Shown here: one piece after another, positions 54,375 through 62,416 of the stretch
Numbering within the stretch: the first letter of the stretch is position 1
Layout: every line of letters begins with the position of its first letter
Assembly (NCBI RefSeq): GCF_000482485.1
Contig: NZ_AXVK01000021.1
Coordinates: 1 to 64,000 of the forward strand
Direction of reading: 5' to 3'
Origin: Paucisalibacillus globulus DSM 18846
GTDB taxonomy: Bacteria > Bacillota > Bacilli > Bacillales > Amphibacillaceae
DNA length: 64,000 nt
Notes under the pieces: model-generated
Database searches by the model: none
Told to the model about the DNA's origin: nothing
Seen by the model: the letters and a program-made list of their open reading frames with translations, nothing else
Program-made: the position numbers and the translations under genes

Positions 54375-55241
54375 TTGAAAGGGTTGAAATATCCGTTATT
54401 ACTAAGCATGCTAATTGCATTTTTGCTAACTCCATTTATTCAACCACAACAGACTTATGGAGAAGAATCATCCTTTTCGAGCTATACTGTATTAGCTTCC
54501 TCAGACTTGGTGGAAAATAATGTTGACGAAGGGTTTTTAGAAGGAGTCACCAATTGGTTTGATAGCTTGTGGGAGAGCATTGATAATACGATAGACGGTG
54601 TCAAAGAAGCGTTTGATGAGTTATTTGGATTTATAGGTGACCTTTTTGAATCGATTGATGATTCGATAGCTTTATTTATTGAAGATGCAAGTGAAGAGGA
54701 AATAATAAGCAATCTCGATGATACATTCGATCAGGCAGAAGAATATTTAGAGGAAATAAAGGATATTCAGCTTGAAACCAAGGATAATATCGTATACCGC
54801 GTAATACGAGAAGACGAAGAACCAGAAAAGGGCATTTTTGCAAAAGCACCAGAGAGAGAAGAAATCACGATAGCAGGACATGTTAACAATGGAAGTCGTC
54901 CTGATTTTAAAGGATCAAAATATATCTCAACAACAAAAAGCTTTCAAGTAGCGTTCGAAAATGCAACAAGGAATATTATGGATGGAAATAGTTCTCAGGA
55001 TCTAAGAATTGTACAAATTGATTTGAATAAGGTAACAAATACGTATTATGATTTAACTGATCCGGAAGTTCAAGACAAGTACTTAGTAAGTAAAGCGGGA
55101 AAGCCTTGGCAGCGGGTAAGGAATTATGCGAATAAATCCCAGGAATTGTTGGTTGAGTATTCCATCCCGAAAGAAGCCATCACCCTACTTGGTAGACCTT
55201 CTGAATTTTTAGGTGATATCAGTCCGGGTGAATCAAAATAG
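54375..55241 (+). CDS. Exported protein with ADP-ribosyltransferase-like C-terminal domain
   Basis: A 288-residue secreted protein. A signal peptide (KYPLLLSMLIAFLLTPF) is followed by an acidic helical region (about 50-135; WFDSLWESIDNTIDGVKEAF). The C-terminal domain (about 138-275) has an R-STS-E style signature: R142 in VYRVIRED, S185-T186-T187 in YISTTKSF, and E257 before a hydrophobic strand and IP (QELLVEYSIP). H169 in AGHV and the order of elements resemble cholera-toxin/pierisin-like ADP-ribosyltransferases. The start is TTG 54375, eight bases after GGGAGG. The next gene follows after 14 bases. A secreted toxin with a dedicated partner is the favoured reading; enzyme activity is unproven. 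Confidence 0.6.
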   Translation: MKGLKYPLLLSMLIAFLLTPFIQPQQTYGEESSFSSYTVLASSDLVENNVDEGFLEGVTNWFDSLWESIDNTIDGVKEAFDELFGFIGDLFESIDDSIALFIEDASEEEIISNLDDTFDQAEEYLEEIKDIQLETKDNIVYRVIREDEEPEKGIFAKAPEREEITIAGHVNNGSRPDFKGSKYISTTKSFQVAFENATRNIMDGNSSQDLRIVQIDLNKVTNTYYDLTDPEVQDKYLVSKAGKPWQRVRNYANKSQELLVEYSIPKEAITLLGRPSEFLGDISPGESK

Positions 55242-55255
55242 GAGTGTGTAAAGCA

Positions 55256-55876
55256 ATGGATCAAGCATTATTGATAGAGGAATTTATCGAGTCAGAAATA
55301 AACATGCTTACGGAACTTCGTATGGGAAACGGCTTAGACTACAATGAATTTGAGAAATGTATGCAAGCTTTCGAGGAGTTAAGTAGAGAGTGGAAAAAGG
55401 AAGACTATATTCCAGAGGAAGCAGTTCAAACCATAATAGAAATTTATGCTGAGCTCTATTTGTTTTCCGATAACTATAAAGACAAGGAAAAAGTTCAGAT
55501 AATAGAAGCGGCAGAACAATTTAAGACAGTAAGAGAAAAGCTTCTTTCAAGCGAGGATATCCAAAAGGGCGACCAGAATGAAACCTTTCAAAATCTAGTT
55601 ACAGCAATCAATGAAAATAATGGTTTTTTTGTACAGTTGGAGCAAGGTAAAGGGATGAATGAAGAACAGTTTGAAAAAATATACCTGGAATTAAAGCGTG
55701 TAACAAATGAAATCAGCTCCTGGGAAAGGATTCCAAAGTCGATAGTGATTGTACTTATTTCTTTCTATGAGATGATATTACAATTTAGTAAGTATAAATA
55801 TGAATTCAAAATGTCAGTTGAAGCAGATAAAATCTATGATGCATATGAAAGAGTATTTGCACAGATTGCTGGATAG
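55256..55876 (+). CDS. Acidic two-repeat helical protein; candidate immunity partner
   Basis: A 206-residue cytoplasmic, acidic, all-helical protein that I do not recognise. It is an internal duplication: residues about 17-96 and 124-203 align without gaps at an offset of 107 (G24-N-G26/G131-K-G133, FEK 32-34/139-141, IP 52-53/159-160, Y64/Y171, FS 70-71/177-178). I chose ATG 55256 behind AGGAG; GTG 55244 overlaps that site. It directly follows the ART-like gene, the position typical of immunity proteins. No signal peptide, so it would act inside the cell. Confidence 0.65.
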   Translation: MDQALLIEEFIESEINMLTELRMGNGLDYNEFEKCMQAFEELSREWKKEDYIPEEAVQTIIEIYAELYLFSDNYKDKEKVQIIEAAEQFKTVREKLLSSEDIQKGDQNETFQNLVTAINENNGFFVQLEQGKGMNEEQFEKIYLELKRVTNEISSWERIPKSIVIVLISFYEMILQFSKYKYEFKMSVEADKIYDAYERVFAQIAG

Positions 55877-55935
55877 ACGAAGTAGCGAAGTACGAAAGAC
55901 GAAGACATGGTAAAAGTAAATGCAATGGGGAATCA

Positions 55936-55989
55936 AGCTTCATTACTGGTAACTCTCTAATTGTTGATGGTTGATTTACAGCTCAATAA
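55936..55989 (+). pseudogene. Duplicated 3' end of the upstream SDR gene
   Basis: AGCTTCATTACTGGTAACTC and the following bases to TAA 55989 match the last 18 codons of the SDR at 53337-54074 (S-F-I-T-G-N-S-L-I-V-D-G, stop, F-T-A-Q), with a TGA in place of a Gly codon. A copy of the SDR terminator follows. It is not translated. Confidence 0.85.
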
Positions 55990-56004
55990 TATGGGAAAAT
56001 AACC

Positions 56005-56047
56005 AAAGAATCCATTTTTGACGTTGTTCAAGATGGATTCTTTTTTC
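56005..56047 (+). terminator. Terminator, diverged copy of the SDR terminator
   Basis: AAAGAATCCAT and ATGGATTCTTTTTT pair; the loop GACGTTGTTC resembles GAACGTAGTTTTC of the first copy. Confidence 0.85.
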
Positions 56048-56048
56048 T

Positions 56049-56109
56049 GGTGCCTGTCACTTCCCGAACCATATTTGCATTCGACATAATTCGGGAAGTG
56101 ACAGGCACC
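56049..56109. repeat. R2 inverted repeat, compact pair
   Basis: GGTGCCTGTCACTTCCCGAA and its perfect complement are separated by 21 bases including TTCGACATAA. It is the tightest R2 hairpin in the window. Confidence 0.8.
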
Positions 56110-56199
56110 GCATCTTGAGTTATAACAAAAATTTATTGCAATTCGATAAAAATGTTGTTAAAATAAATGTATAGTTTAGTAATTTATGAGGTGGTTTTT

Positions 56200-56676
56200 A
56201 TGAAACGTGGATCTACGCTATTTTTGAAAATGGCTCTTATTATAGTTGGTATCCCTGTTCTTTTATTGGCTGTTGTTGGGGGAATTTGGTTAGGTAATAA
56301 TCCAGTAAATCCAGATTTTGATCATATCTTATATCCGATAATTATTGGAACGTATATGTCCGCAATTCCATTTTATATGGCATTTTATCAGGCTTTTAAA
56401 CTATTAAATTATATTGATAGAAATCAAGCTTTTTCACAAATTTCTGTTGATGCTTTAACCAAAATAAAGTATAGTGCAATTATATTCAGTTTTGTGTACG
56501 TTGTAATCATCCCATTTGTTTATCTTGTTGCAGAGCTAGACGATGCCCCAGGTCTTATTATAATCGGAGCGATTCCAATTTTTGCTTCCTTGGTAATTGC
56601 AGTCTTTGCTGCGGTTCTCCAAAGACTATTACAAGAAGCAATTACTATAAAATCAGAAAACGATTTAACGGTCTGA
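56200..56676 (+). CDS. DUF2975 membrane protein (YoaS-like)
   Basis: A 158-residue membrane protein with four helices (about 8-30, 45-70, 90-115 and 122-145), matching the DUF2975 family. The FKLLNYIDRNQAFSQISVDALTKIKYSA stretch between helices two and three is typical. Function is unknown. I chose ATG 56200 behind GAGGTGG. It is coupled to the helix-turn-helix gene 10 bases downstream, as in B. subtilis yoaS-yozG and in many other Firmicutes. Confidence 0.85.
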   Translation: MKRGSTLFLKMALIIVGIPVLLLAVVGGIWLGNNPVNPDFDHILYPIIIGTYMSAIPFYMAFYQAFKLLNYIDRNQAFSQISVDALTKIKYSAIIFSFVYVVIIPFVYLVAELDDAPGLIIIGAIPIFASLVIAVFAAVLQRLLQEAITIKSENDLTV

Positions 56677-56686
56677 GGTGAAAACA

Positions 56687-56911
56687 ATGGCAATTATTAT
56701 AAATATAGATGTAATGTTGGCAAAACGAAAAATGAGCGTAACGGAACTTTCAGAGAAAGTCGGGATTACGATGGCGAATCTATCTATCTTGAAAAATGGA
56801 AAAGCAAAAGCAGTTCGATTATCTACGCTAGAAGGAATTTGCAAGGCACTAAATTGTCAGCCTGGGGATCTTTTAGAATACCGAAGTGACGAAGACATCC
56901 AAGGTGAATAG
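56687..56911 (+). CDS. Small Cro/C1-type helix-turn-helix regulator (YozG-like)
   Basis: A 74-residue DNA-binding protein with a single HTH_26 domain (MLAKRKMSVTELSEKVGITM, then GKAKAVRLSTLEGICKALNCQPGDLLEY). ATG 56687 follows CTGAGGTG; GTG 56678 lies in that site. It is the regular partner of DUF2975 membrane proteins and may be held or released by them, although this is not established. Confidence 0.9.
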   Translation: MAIIINIDVMLAKRKMSVTELSEKVGITMANLSILKNGKAKAVRLSTLEGICKALNCQPGDLLEYRSDEDIQGE

Positions 56912-56955
56912 GTTAAACGACGACTTCATACTAAAAAGAATCTGAGGTGGGGACA

Positions 56956-57531
56956 ATGGCAGAAGAAAAGAAAATCTATCTCCTTTTAACTGATACAGGA
57001 ACAGCATTTACAAGACTAATTAAGTCCTATACAAAGAAACCCTATAATCATGCCTCTATTTCCTTTGATGTTGATTTAAACGAAGTATACAGTTTTGGAA
57101 GAAAGACACCGAAAAACCCTTTTATTGGAGGGTTTGTAAGGGAAGATATAGAATCTGTCTTATTTAGACAAGCTGATTGTGCAATCTATTCATTAAATGT
57201 AACAGACGAAGATCTTCAAAAGATGAAGCAATTTATTCAACTAATAGCCGCGAATAAGGAATTATATCGCTATAATTTGATTGGATTATTTGGTGTAATA
57301 GTAAAAAAGCCGATTAAAAGAAAGAACGCATTCTTCTGTTCTCAATTTGTAGCATCTGTATTAAAAGAAAGTAATACAATTAATTTTGATAAAGATGTTT
57401 GTTTAGTTCAACCGAGTGATTTGCTCAGTTCGGCGGATTTTAAATTGGTTTATGAAGGTAGATTAAGAGAATATCAGCATGGAGATGTTGCTAGGAGAAT
57501 ACAGGCTTCATTACCGGTAGTTTCGGGCTAA
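56956..57531 (+). CDS. Permuted NlpC/P60-like (papain-fold) cysteine hydrolase
   Basis: A 191-residue protein with the circularly permuted NlpC/P60 layout: H near the start in KKPYNHASISFD (about residue 33) and the nucleophile Cys later in NAFFCSQFVASVL (about 126). Members act on lipids or on peptide bonds of the envelope. There is no signal peptide, so it seems intracellular, like YiiX/YaeF relatives without a leader. GAGGTGGGGA precedes ATG 56956. It lies 44 bases after the HTH gene and may share its operon. Confidence 0.75.
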   Translation: MAEEKKIYLLLTDTGTAFTRLIKSYTKKPYNHASISFDVDLNEVYSFGRKTPKNPFIGGFVREDIESVLFRQADCAIYSLNVTDEDLQKMKQFIQLIAANKELYRYNLIGLFGVIVKKPIKRKNAFFCSQFVASVLKESNTINFDKDVCLVQPSDLLSSADFKLVYEGRLREYQHGDVARRIQASLPVVSG

Positions 57532-57647
57532 AAATTAAAAGAAATCCATTTTGAATTTAGTCCAGAGTGGATTCCTTGTTTGATGTTGTAAGTGTAAAAT
57601 AATAGATTTCTGGAAGTAAAATACAACTAGTACCTAACTAGAAATCA

Positions 57648-57780
57648 TGCTATACTAAACAAGCGATGAGCTGAATTGTGTAAGTCGGAGGATAATGCAG
57701 TACATGTGCATGTGAACCACATGGTCCTACCGCCACAATATAAACGCGTGAACGCCTATTTTATAATAGGCGTTTTTTAT
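57648..57780 (+). ncRNA. Candidate small structured RNA with own promoter and terminator
   Basis: An extended -10 promoter (TGCTATACT, 57648-57656) precedes about 118 bases with nested pairing: ATTGTG (57675-57680) with CACAAT (57734-57739), CGGAGGA (57686-57692) with TCCTACCG (57725-57732), and CATGTG-AAC-CACATG (57709-57723). An intrinsic terminator (AACGCCTATT with AATAGGCGTT and T-run, 57751-57779) ends it. The next gene is convergent, so it is not a leader. I do not recognise the family. The exposed GGAGGATAA could mimic or bind ribosome-binding sequences. Confidence 0.6.
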
Positions 57781-57797
57781 TTGCGCGGAAAATAAAC

Positions 57798-58973
57798 TTA
57801 GACCCCATCATAAGGTGTACGTAATGCGTTCGTTCTACCAGTTTGAATTCTGGAATAACCAATTACTATTAGCACAAGCATTCCAATTAGGAAAGCTAAG
57901 AAGTAAGGAGAAAGCACATCACGAACAATACCGGTAATAAATGAACTTGCAATCATCCCGACCGAATATACGGCAGACATCACGCCGAAAGCACGTCCAT
58001 GACCATCACTAGAAATGGCATCGGTTAACGCAGTTGCCATCGCAGGCATCATAATGCCAAAAAAGAAACCTAATAAAAATAGCATGATAGATAGTCCTAC
58101 TAGTTGTGTGAATATCGCGAACAAACTCATACACATTCCAAATAAGCCGATAACTAGACGTTTCATCGGATCGAATCGGTTAATAAAAAGTAGCGATAAG
58201 GAGAAAAATGTTCCTACACCAAGAAAGCTAAATAAAACCCCAGTAGTAGCAGTAGATAGACCCTCTTCAACCGCTAAATAAGGAACTTCATAAATAACCA
58301 CGCCATGGATATACATCAAGGCAAATCCCGTCAGATAAACCATTTGTAAATTAGGATTCTGCAATACTTGTATCAAGCTTAAAGGCTTTCTTTGAGAAGT
58401 TATCACGATAATATTTTCTTTTTCCTTTAAGAAATGAGTAGTATATATACCTATTAGAAGAAGTGCAGATCCAATTACATAATAGGTATTCGCAAATCCA
58501 ATGGATGAGCCGAGTAATCCACCAACGACCGGTGCGATGATACTAGCAATGGTACCAAGTATGCCGTTGATGGCCATATTTTTCCCTTGTTGTTGACTGT
58601 TTTTCGCGTAGCCTGATAGCAAGGCCAGTGCTGAAGGAATTAAGAAAGCTAAGGAAAAGCCATTTAACGCACGAAGTACTAGTAAGCTAGTAGAATCTGA
58701 CGCAAGTGCATGGGCAATAAACAAACCACCCGAAACGAAAATTGGTAGGGTAATAAACACTTTTTTCCCAAACCGATCAACCAATGGCCCCGCAATCAAA
58801 TTCCCCGTCAAGTTGGTAAACGATGCCACACTTAGAATAATCCCAATTAATACACTGGATGCCCCTAGTTTTGCTGCATAAGGTGCAAATATAGGTGCTT
58901 GAATACTCATGACAAGACTCATAAAGAACATGACGATAAAGATGTGCATTTTGTCTATTGCTGTTTGTCTCAT
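57798..58973 (-). CDS. Major facilitator superfamily transporter
   Basis: A 391-residue MFS protein with twelve helices. Motif A is GPLVDRFGKKVFITLP after helix 2. The second half has FINRFDPMKRLVIGLFG and a related D-R loop. The drug-proton antiporter (DHA1) type is likely from length and motif; the substrate is unknown. I chose ATG 58973 after GAGGTG; GTG 58982 overlaps that site. It is divergent from the oligopeptidase gene. Confidence 0.88.
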   Translation of the reverse strand: MRQTAIDKMHIFIVMFFMSLVMSIQAPIFAPYAAKLGASSVLIGIILSVASFTNLTGNLIAGPLVDRFGKKVFITLPIFVSGGLFIAHALASDSTSLLVLRALNGFSLAFLIPSALALLSGYAKNSQQQGKNMAINGILGTIASIIAPVVGGLLGSSIGFANTYYVIGSALLLIGIYTTHFLKEKENIIVITSQRKPLSLIQVLQNPNLQMVYLTGFALMYIHGVVIYEVPYLAVEEGLSTATTGVLFSFLGVGTFFSLSLLFINRFDPMKRLVIGLFGMCMSLFAIFTQLVGLSIMLFLLGFFFGIMMPAMATALTDAISSDGHGRAFGVMSAVYSVGMIASSFITGIVRDVLSPYFLAFLIGMLVLIVIGYSRIQTGRTNALRTPYDGV

Positions 58974-59241
58974 TTTTTTCACCTCGAGAAAAATCTATGC
59001 ATGAGGATGAGAAATAAGACGAGCTATTTTTCCCTTTTACATATTTTTTCTTCAGTGTCAAAATCTGCTGCTGTAATTTTGTTACTGAAATATTTTTTTC
59101 GAAACAAAGCGACCAAGATTTGGAATGAAAATTATGTAATATACAATCATTTCTTGTCATTAAAAATTACAAATTATTCATGAGAAAGGAGGATTTATCG
59201 TGATATGTCACGAAAATAATACACAGAGAGGAGAGATACTT

Positions 59242-61290
59242 ATGAAACCACCTATAGCTAAACGCATGGCCCATACACATGAATTGCACGGTGATGTGCG
59301 AGAAGATGACTATTATTGGCTAAGGGATCGTAATAATCCGGATGTCATCCATTACTTAGAGGAAGAAAATAGGTATTACGATGAAATGATGCTTCCGCTT
59401 GAGGAACAAACTGAAAGAATATATCAAAGCATGGTTGATCGTGTTCCTGAATCAGAAGTACAAGTACCGATAAAACATGGACCATTCTTCTACTATTCCC
59501 GTATGGATAAAAACAAACAATATCCTATCTATGCAAGGAAGAAGGAGGAAAGTCGTGCACTACTGCCTGAGGTTGAAGAGGAAGTGGTGCTTGATCTGAA
59601 TGAATTGGCTGAAGAAGGTGATTACTTAAGCGTGACCGTTAGGCGTATGAGTACCGATCACACTTCTCTTGCGTATTTGGAAAATCGGGATGGATCGGAC
59701 CGATATACGATTCATGTGAAGAACTTGGAAACAGGGGAACTTCTTCCTGATAGAATTCCTAATGTCTATTTATACGGTAGTGTGGAATGGAGTCGTTGCG
59801 GTGACTATATTTTTTACATTACCGTGGATGACAATCAACGTCCTTACCGGTTATGGCGGCATCGTATGGGGAGTAGCGTAGATCATAATGAGCTAGTTTA
59901 TGAAGAAAATGATGCAACATTTACATTATTTATCACAAAATCACAAAGTGGAAAATTCATTTTTGTTCAATCAGATTCAACAACTACGAGTGAGATTCGC
60001 CTGCTAGATGCAGATTCCCCCTTATCTTCATTGCAACTAGTCGATGCAAGGCGCAACGGAATTAAATATGATGTTGAACATTGGGGAGAAAATCTCCTCA
60101 TATTAACAAATGAAGGGGCACCAAACTTTAGATTGCTACGTTGTTCCCTGAATGACCTACAAGCACGAATGGAGGTTGTGGAGTATAGCGAGGAGCGTTA
60201 TCTTCAAGCCATGTACCCATTTCAAGGTGCACTGGTTGTAGCAGGTAGAGAGAAAGGGTTGACTCAAATTTGGGTAATACAGGATGGTGAGATGAAGCAA
60301 GTCAATTGGGATGAACCAATTTACACCGTTTCAGTATTATCAGGTCAAAGCTATGAGACTGCTGAAGTATTAATAAAGTGCGAGTCATTGCTTACACCTA
60401 AAACTACATACGGGCTAAATTTACTTAACGGTGAGAAAGACTGTTTGCAAGTAGCTCGAGTAAGCGGAAATTATGACCGTAGTCTATATCGACAAGAGCA
60501 ATTATGGGTAGAGGCAGAAGATGGGGCTAAAGTGCCAATGACAGTTGTCTATCGGAATGGTGCTTTTGATGATGGGCCGGCGCCGTTAATTCTATATGGG
60601 TATGGCTCGTATGGTTCAAACAGTAATCCTTACTTTGATCCCTATCGTCTCCCACTTCTAGATAAAGGAATTGTGTTTGTCACAGCACAAGTTCGTGGCG
60701 GTTCCGAAATGGGACGGAATTGGTATGAGAAAGGAAAAATGGAGCATAAACGAAATACATTCACTGATTTCATTGCTGCAGCGGAGTACCTTATTAATCA
60801 CGGTTATACAACGGCAAACCAAATGGTGGCCCGAGGTGCCAGTGCTGGAGGTTTACTTGTGGGAGCAGTGGCAAACATGGCAGGTGAGTTGTTTCAGGTT
60901 ATTGTTCCGGCGGTGCCGTTCGTCGATGTTGTTACGACGATGCTTGACACTACCATTCCCCTTACGACTTTAGAATGGGATGAATGGGGAAATCCTCAAA
61001 ATCGTGAAGATTACTTTCATATGAAATCCTATAGCCCGTATGACAATGTAGAAGCGAAGGATTATCCGCATCTATATGTCACAACTGGTTTGAACGATCC
61101 ACGAGTAGCTTATTGGGAACCAGCCAAGTGGGTTGCACGCTTGCGAGCAGTAAAGACAGATAACAACACCCTTGTTCTTAAAACGAACATGGGCGCAGGA
61201 CATTTTGGTGCATCAGGCCGTTTCAATCATTTAAAGGAAGCCGCTGCATGCTATGCTTTCATTTTCGACAAGCTTGGTATCACGGAGTAA
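59242..61290 (+). CDS. ptrB: Oligopeptidase B (S9A prolyl oligopeptidase family)
   Basis: A 682-residue cytoplasmic serine peptidase that cuts short peptides after basic residues. The N-terminal beta-propeller spans about 70-400. The alpha/beta hydrolase domain follows, with RGGSEMGRNWYEKGKM, S534 in RGASAGGLL, D619 in TTGLNDPRV and H654 in GAGHFGASG. The N-terminus (KRMAHTHELHGDVREDDYYWLRD) is typical. I chose ATG 59242 behind GAGGAGAG; the frame upstream to 59200 is unlikely. A decayed relative of its C-terminal third lies at 33860-34060. Members of this superfamily mature some class III lanthipeptides elsewhere, but distance and specificity make that unlikely here. Confidence 0.92.
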   Translation: MKPPIAKRMAHTHELHGDVREDDYYWLRDRNNPDVIHYLEEENRYYDEMMLPLEEQTERIYQSMVDRVPESEVQVPIKHGPFFYYSRMDKNKQYPIYARKKEESRALLPEVEEEVVLDLNELAEEGDYLSVTVRRMSTDHTSLAYLENRDGSDRYTIHVKNLETGELLPDRIPNVYLYGSVEWSRCGDYIFYITVDDNQRPYRLWRHRMGSSVDHNELVYEENDATFTLFITKSQSGKFIFVQSDSTTTSEIRLLDADSPLSSLQLVDARRNGIKYDVEHWGENLLILTNEGAPNFRLLRCSLNDLQARMEVVEYSEERYLQAMYPFQGALVVAGREKGLTQIWVIQDGEMKQVNWDEPIYTVSVLSGQSYETAEVLIKCESLLTPKTTYGLNLLNGEKDCLQVARVSGNYDRSLYRQEQLWVEAEDGAKVPMTVVYRNGAFDDGPAPLILYGYGSYGSNSNPYFDPYRLPLLDKGIVFVTAQVRGGSEMGRNWYEKGKMEHKRNTFTDFIAAAEYLINHGYTTANQMVARGASAGGLLVGAVANMAGELFQVIVPAVPFVDVVTTMLDTTIPLTTLEWDEWGNPQNREDYFHMKSYSPYDNVEAKDYPHLYVTTGLNDPRVAYWEPAKWVARLRAVKTDNNTLVLKTNMGAGHFGASGRFNHLKEAAACYAFIFDKLGITE

Positions 61291-61301
61291 TAAATACATC
61301 A

Positions 61302-61326
61302 GACCCCTGGTAATCAGGGGTTTTTA
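61302..61326 (+). terminator. Intrinsic terminator of ptrB
   Basis: GACCCCTG-GTAAT-CAGGGG followed by TTTTT. Confidence 0.9.
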
Positions 61327-61380
61327 ATCTTATAACAGCTAAATAGCAGAGTACCATCACGATTTTTTCCATTCGACATA

Positions 61381-61401
61381 TTTCGGGAAGTGACAGGCAC
61401 C
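61381..61401. repeat. R2 repeat, single arm
   Basis: TTTCGGGAAGTGACAGGCACC preceded by CATTCGACATA, as in the other R2 copies. No second arm. Confidence 0.65.
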
Positions 61402-61420
61402 AGTACCAATGTACATTATT

Positions 61421-62206
61421 TTAATAAAGTATTTTCTTCGGGTTGATACATATTAAAAGTATCGCGACAACAAGATAGGAAAGCATAACATACCCTAATA
61501 TATTTAGTAAATCTCCCTTAACCATTACAAGAGAAAAGTTAAATAATTGGTGAATAACAATTGGTATGATTAGGTTCTTATTTAAATTGTAGAATAATGT
61601 CACGATAATTGAAAAAGATAAAATTCCAATCATAAAGAGCAAAATATACGTAATTAATTCCATACCAGTATAACCTGTAGCAAACCAAAGAGGCGTGTGC
61701 CAGAACCCCCATAATACTCCTACTATTAGAGCAGATTTCAAAGGAGAGTATTTCTTTTGAAGTTCATTCAATGCATATCCTCTCCAGCCTAACTCTTCAC
61801 CTAAAGGCCCCCTTACTAAATTATCTAGAAATGCCAACACCATTATTCCAAGACCGGTGTATGAGAATGCCGGACCCTGGATACCAGTATTCATGGTTAT
61901 TAGTAAGGCGGTGACAGCGATAATTCCAACTTGAATGAGGACGATGATGCTAAGAACAGAAAATCTAAGCCTAGGAGCAAACTGCTGTTTAATAAAATCC
62001 GTTAATCGTATACCTGGATAGATTCTTCTAAATAAAAAGATAAATGAAAAGGTTGAGGACCATGCAGCAATGACTTGTAAAGTAAATATTATACTTTCAG
62101 GTGCTCCTAATAACATACTTAAACCAATAGCTAGAAAAAGTACAAAAAATATAATATAAGACAAAACAACAAAACGTTTAAGTGGTTTTTTTAGTACTTG
62201 CCTCAT
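61421..62206 (-). CDS. CPBP-family intramembrane metalloprotease
   Basis: A 261-residue protein with seven or eight membrane helices and the CPBP/Abi motifs: EE-x3-R in GEELGWRGYAL (about 135-145), F-x3-H in WGFWHTPLW, and H-x3-N in VIHQLFNFS. Such proteases process prenylated or short hydrophobic peptides and are often tied to bacteriocin self-immunity. No bacteriocin gene is next to it here. Either TTG 62209 or ATG 62206 follows AAGGGG; ATG is listed. Confidence 0.88.
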   Translation of the reverse strand: MRQVLKKPLKRFVVLSYIIFFVLFLAIGLSMLLGAPESIIFTLQVIAAWSSTFSFIFLFRRIYPGIRLTDFIKQQFAPRLRFSVLSIIVLIQVGIIAVTALLITMNTGIQGPAFSYTGLGIMVLAFLDNLVRGPLGEELGWRGYALNELQKKYSPLKSALIVGVLWGFWHTPLWFATGYTGMELITYILLFMIGILSFSIIVTLFYNLNKNLIIPIVIHQLFNFSLVMVKGDLLNILGYVMLSYLVVAILLICINPKKILY

Positions 62207-62416
62207 CAAATAATTCGCCCCTTATCTATGATGGTTAAATTATATAATTAGTTGTTTTTCAATCATTCAGTCTAGGGGCTGAAACTATCTCAGTGATTAG
62301 TTGGATTGTGTTTAAGACTAAAGTGGTAGTAGGTAAAGTCATCTTATGTTTAACACAATCTATTTTAGGTTATAGAATACTAGTTTGATAGATTAAAAAA
62401 GGAGAAGATACCGTTC

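Noticed and set aside
59242-61290. Oligopeptidase of the prolyl oligopeptidase superfamily as the lanthipeptide leader protease
   Set aside because: The superfamily includes FlaP-type leader proteases, but this protein has oligopeptidase B features, lies about 40 kb from the lanthipeptide genes and has its own terminator. The co-oriented S1 protease is the better candidate.
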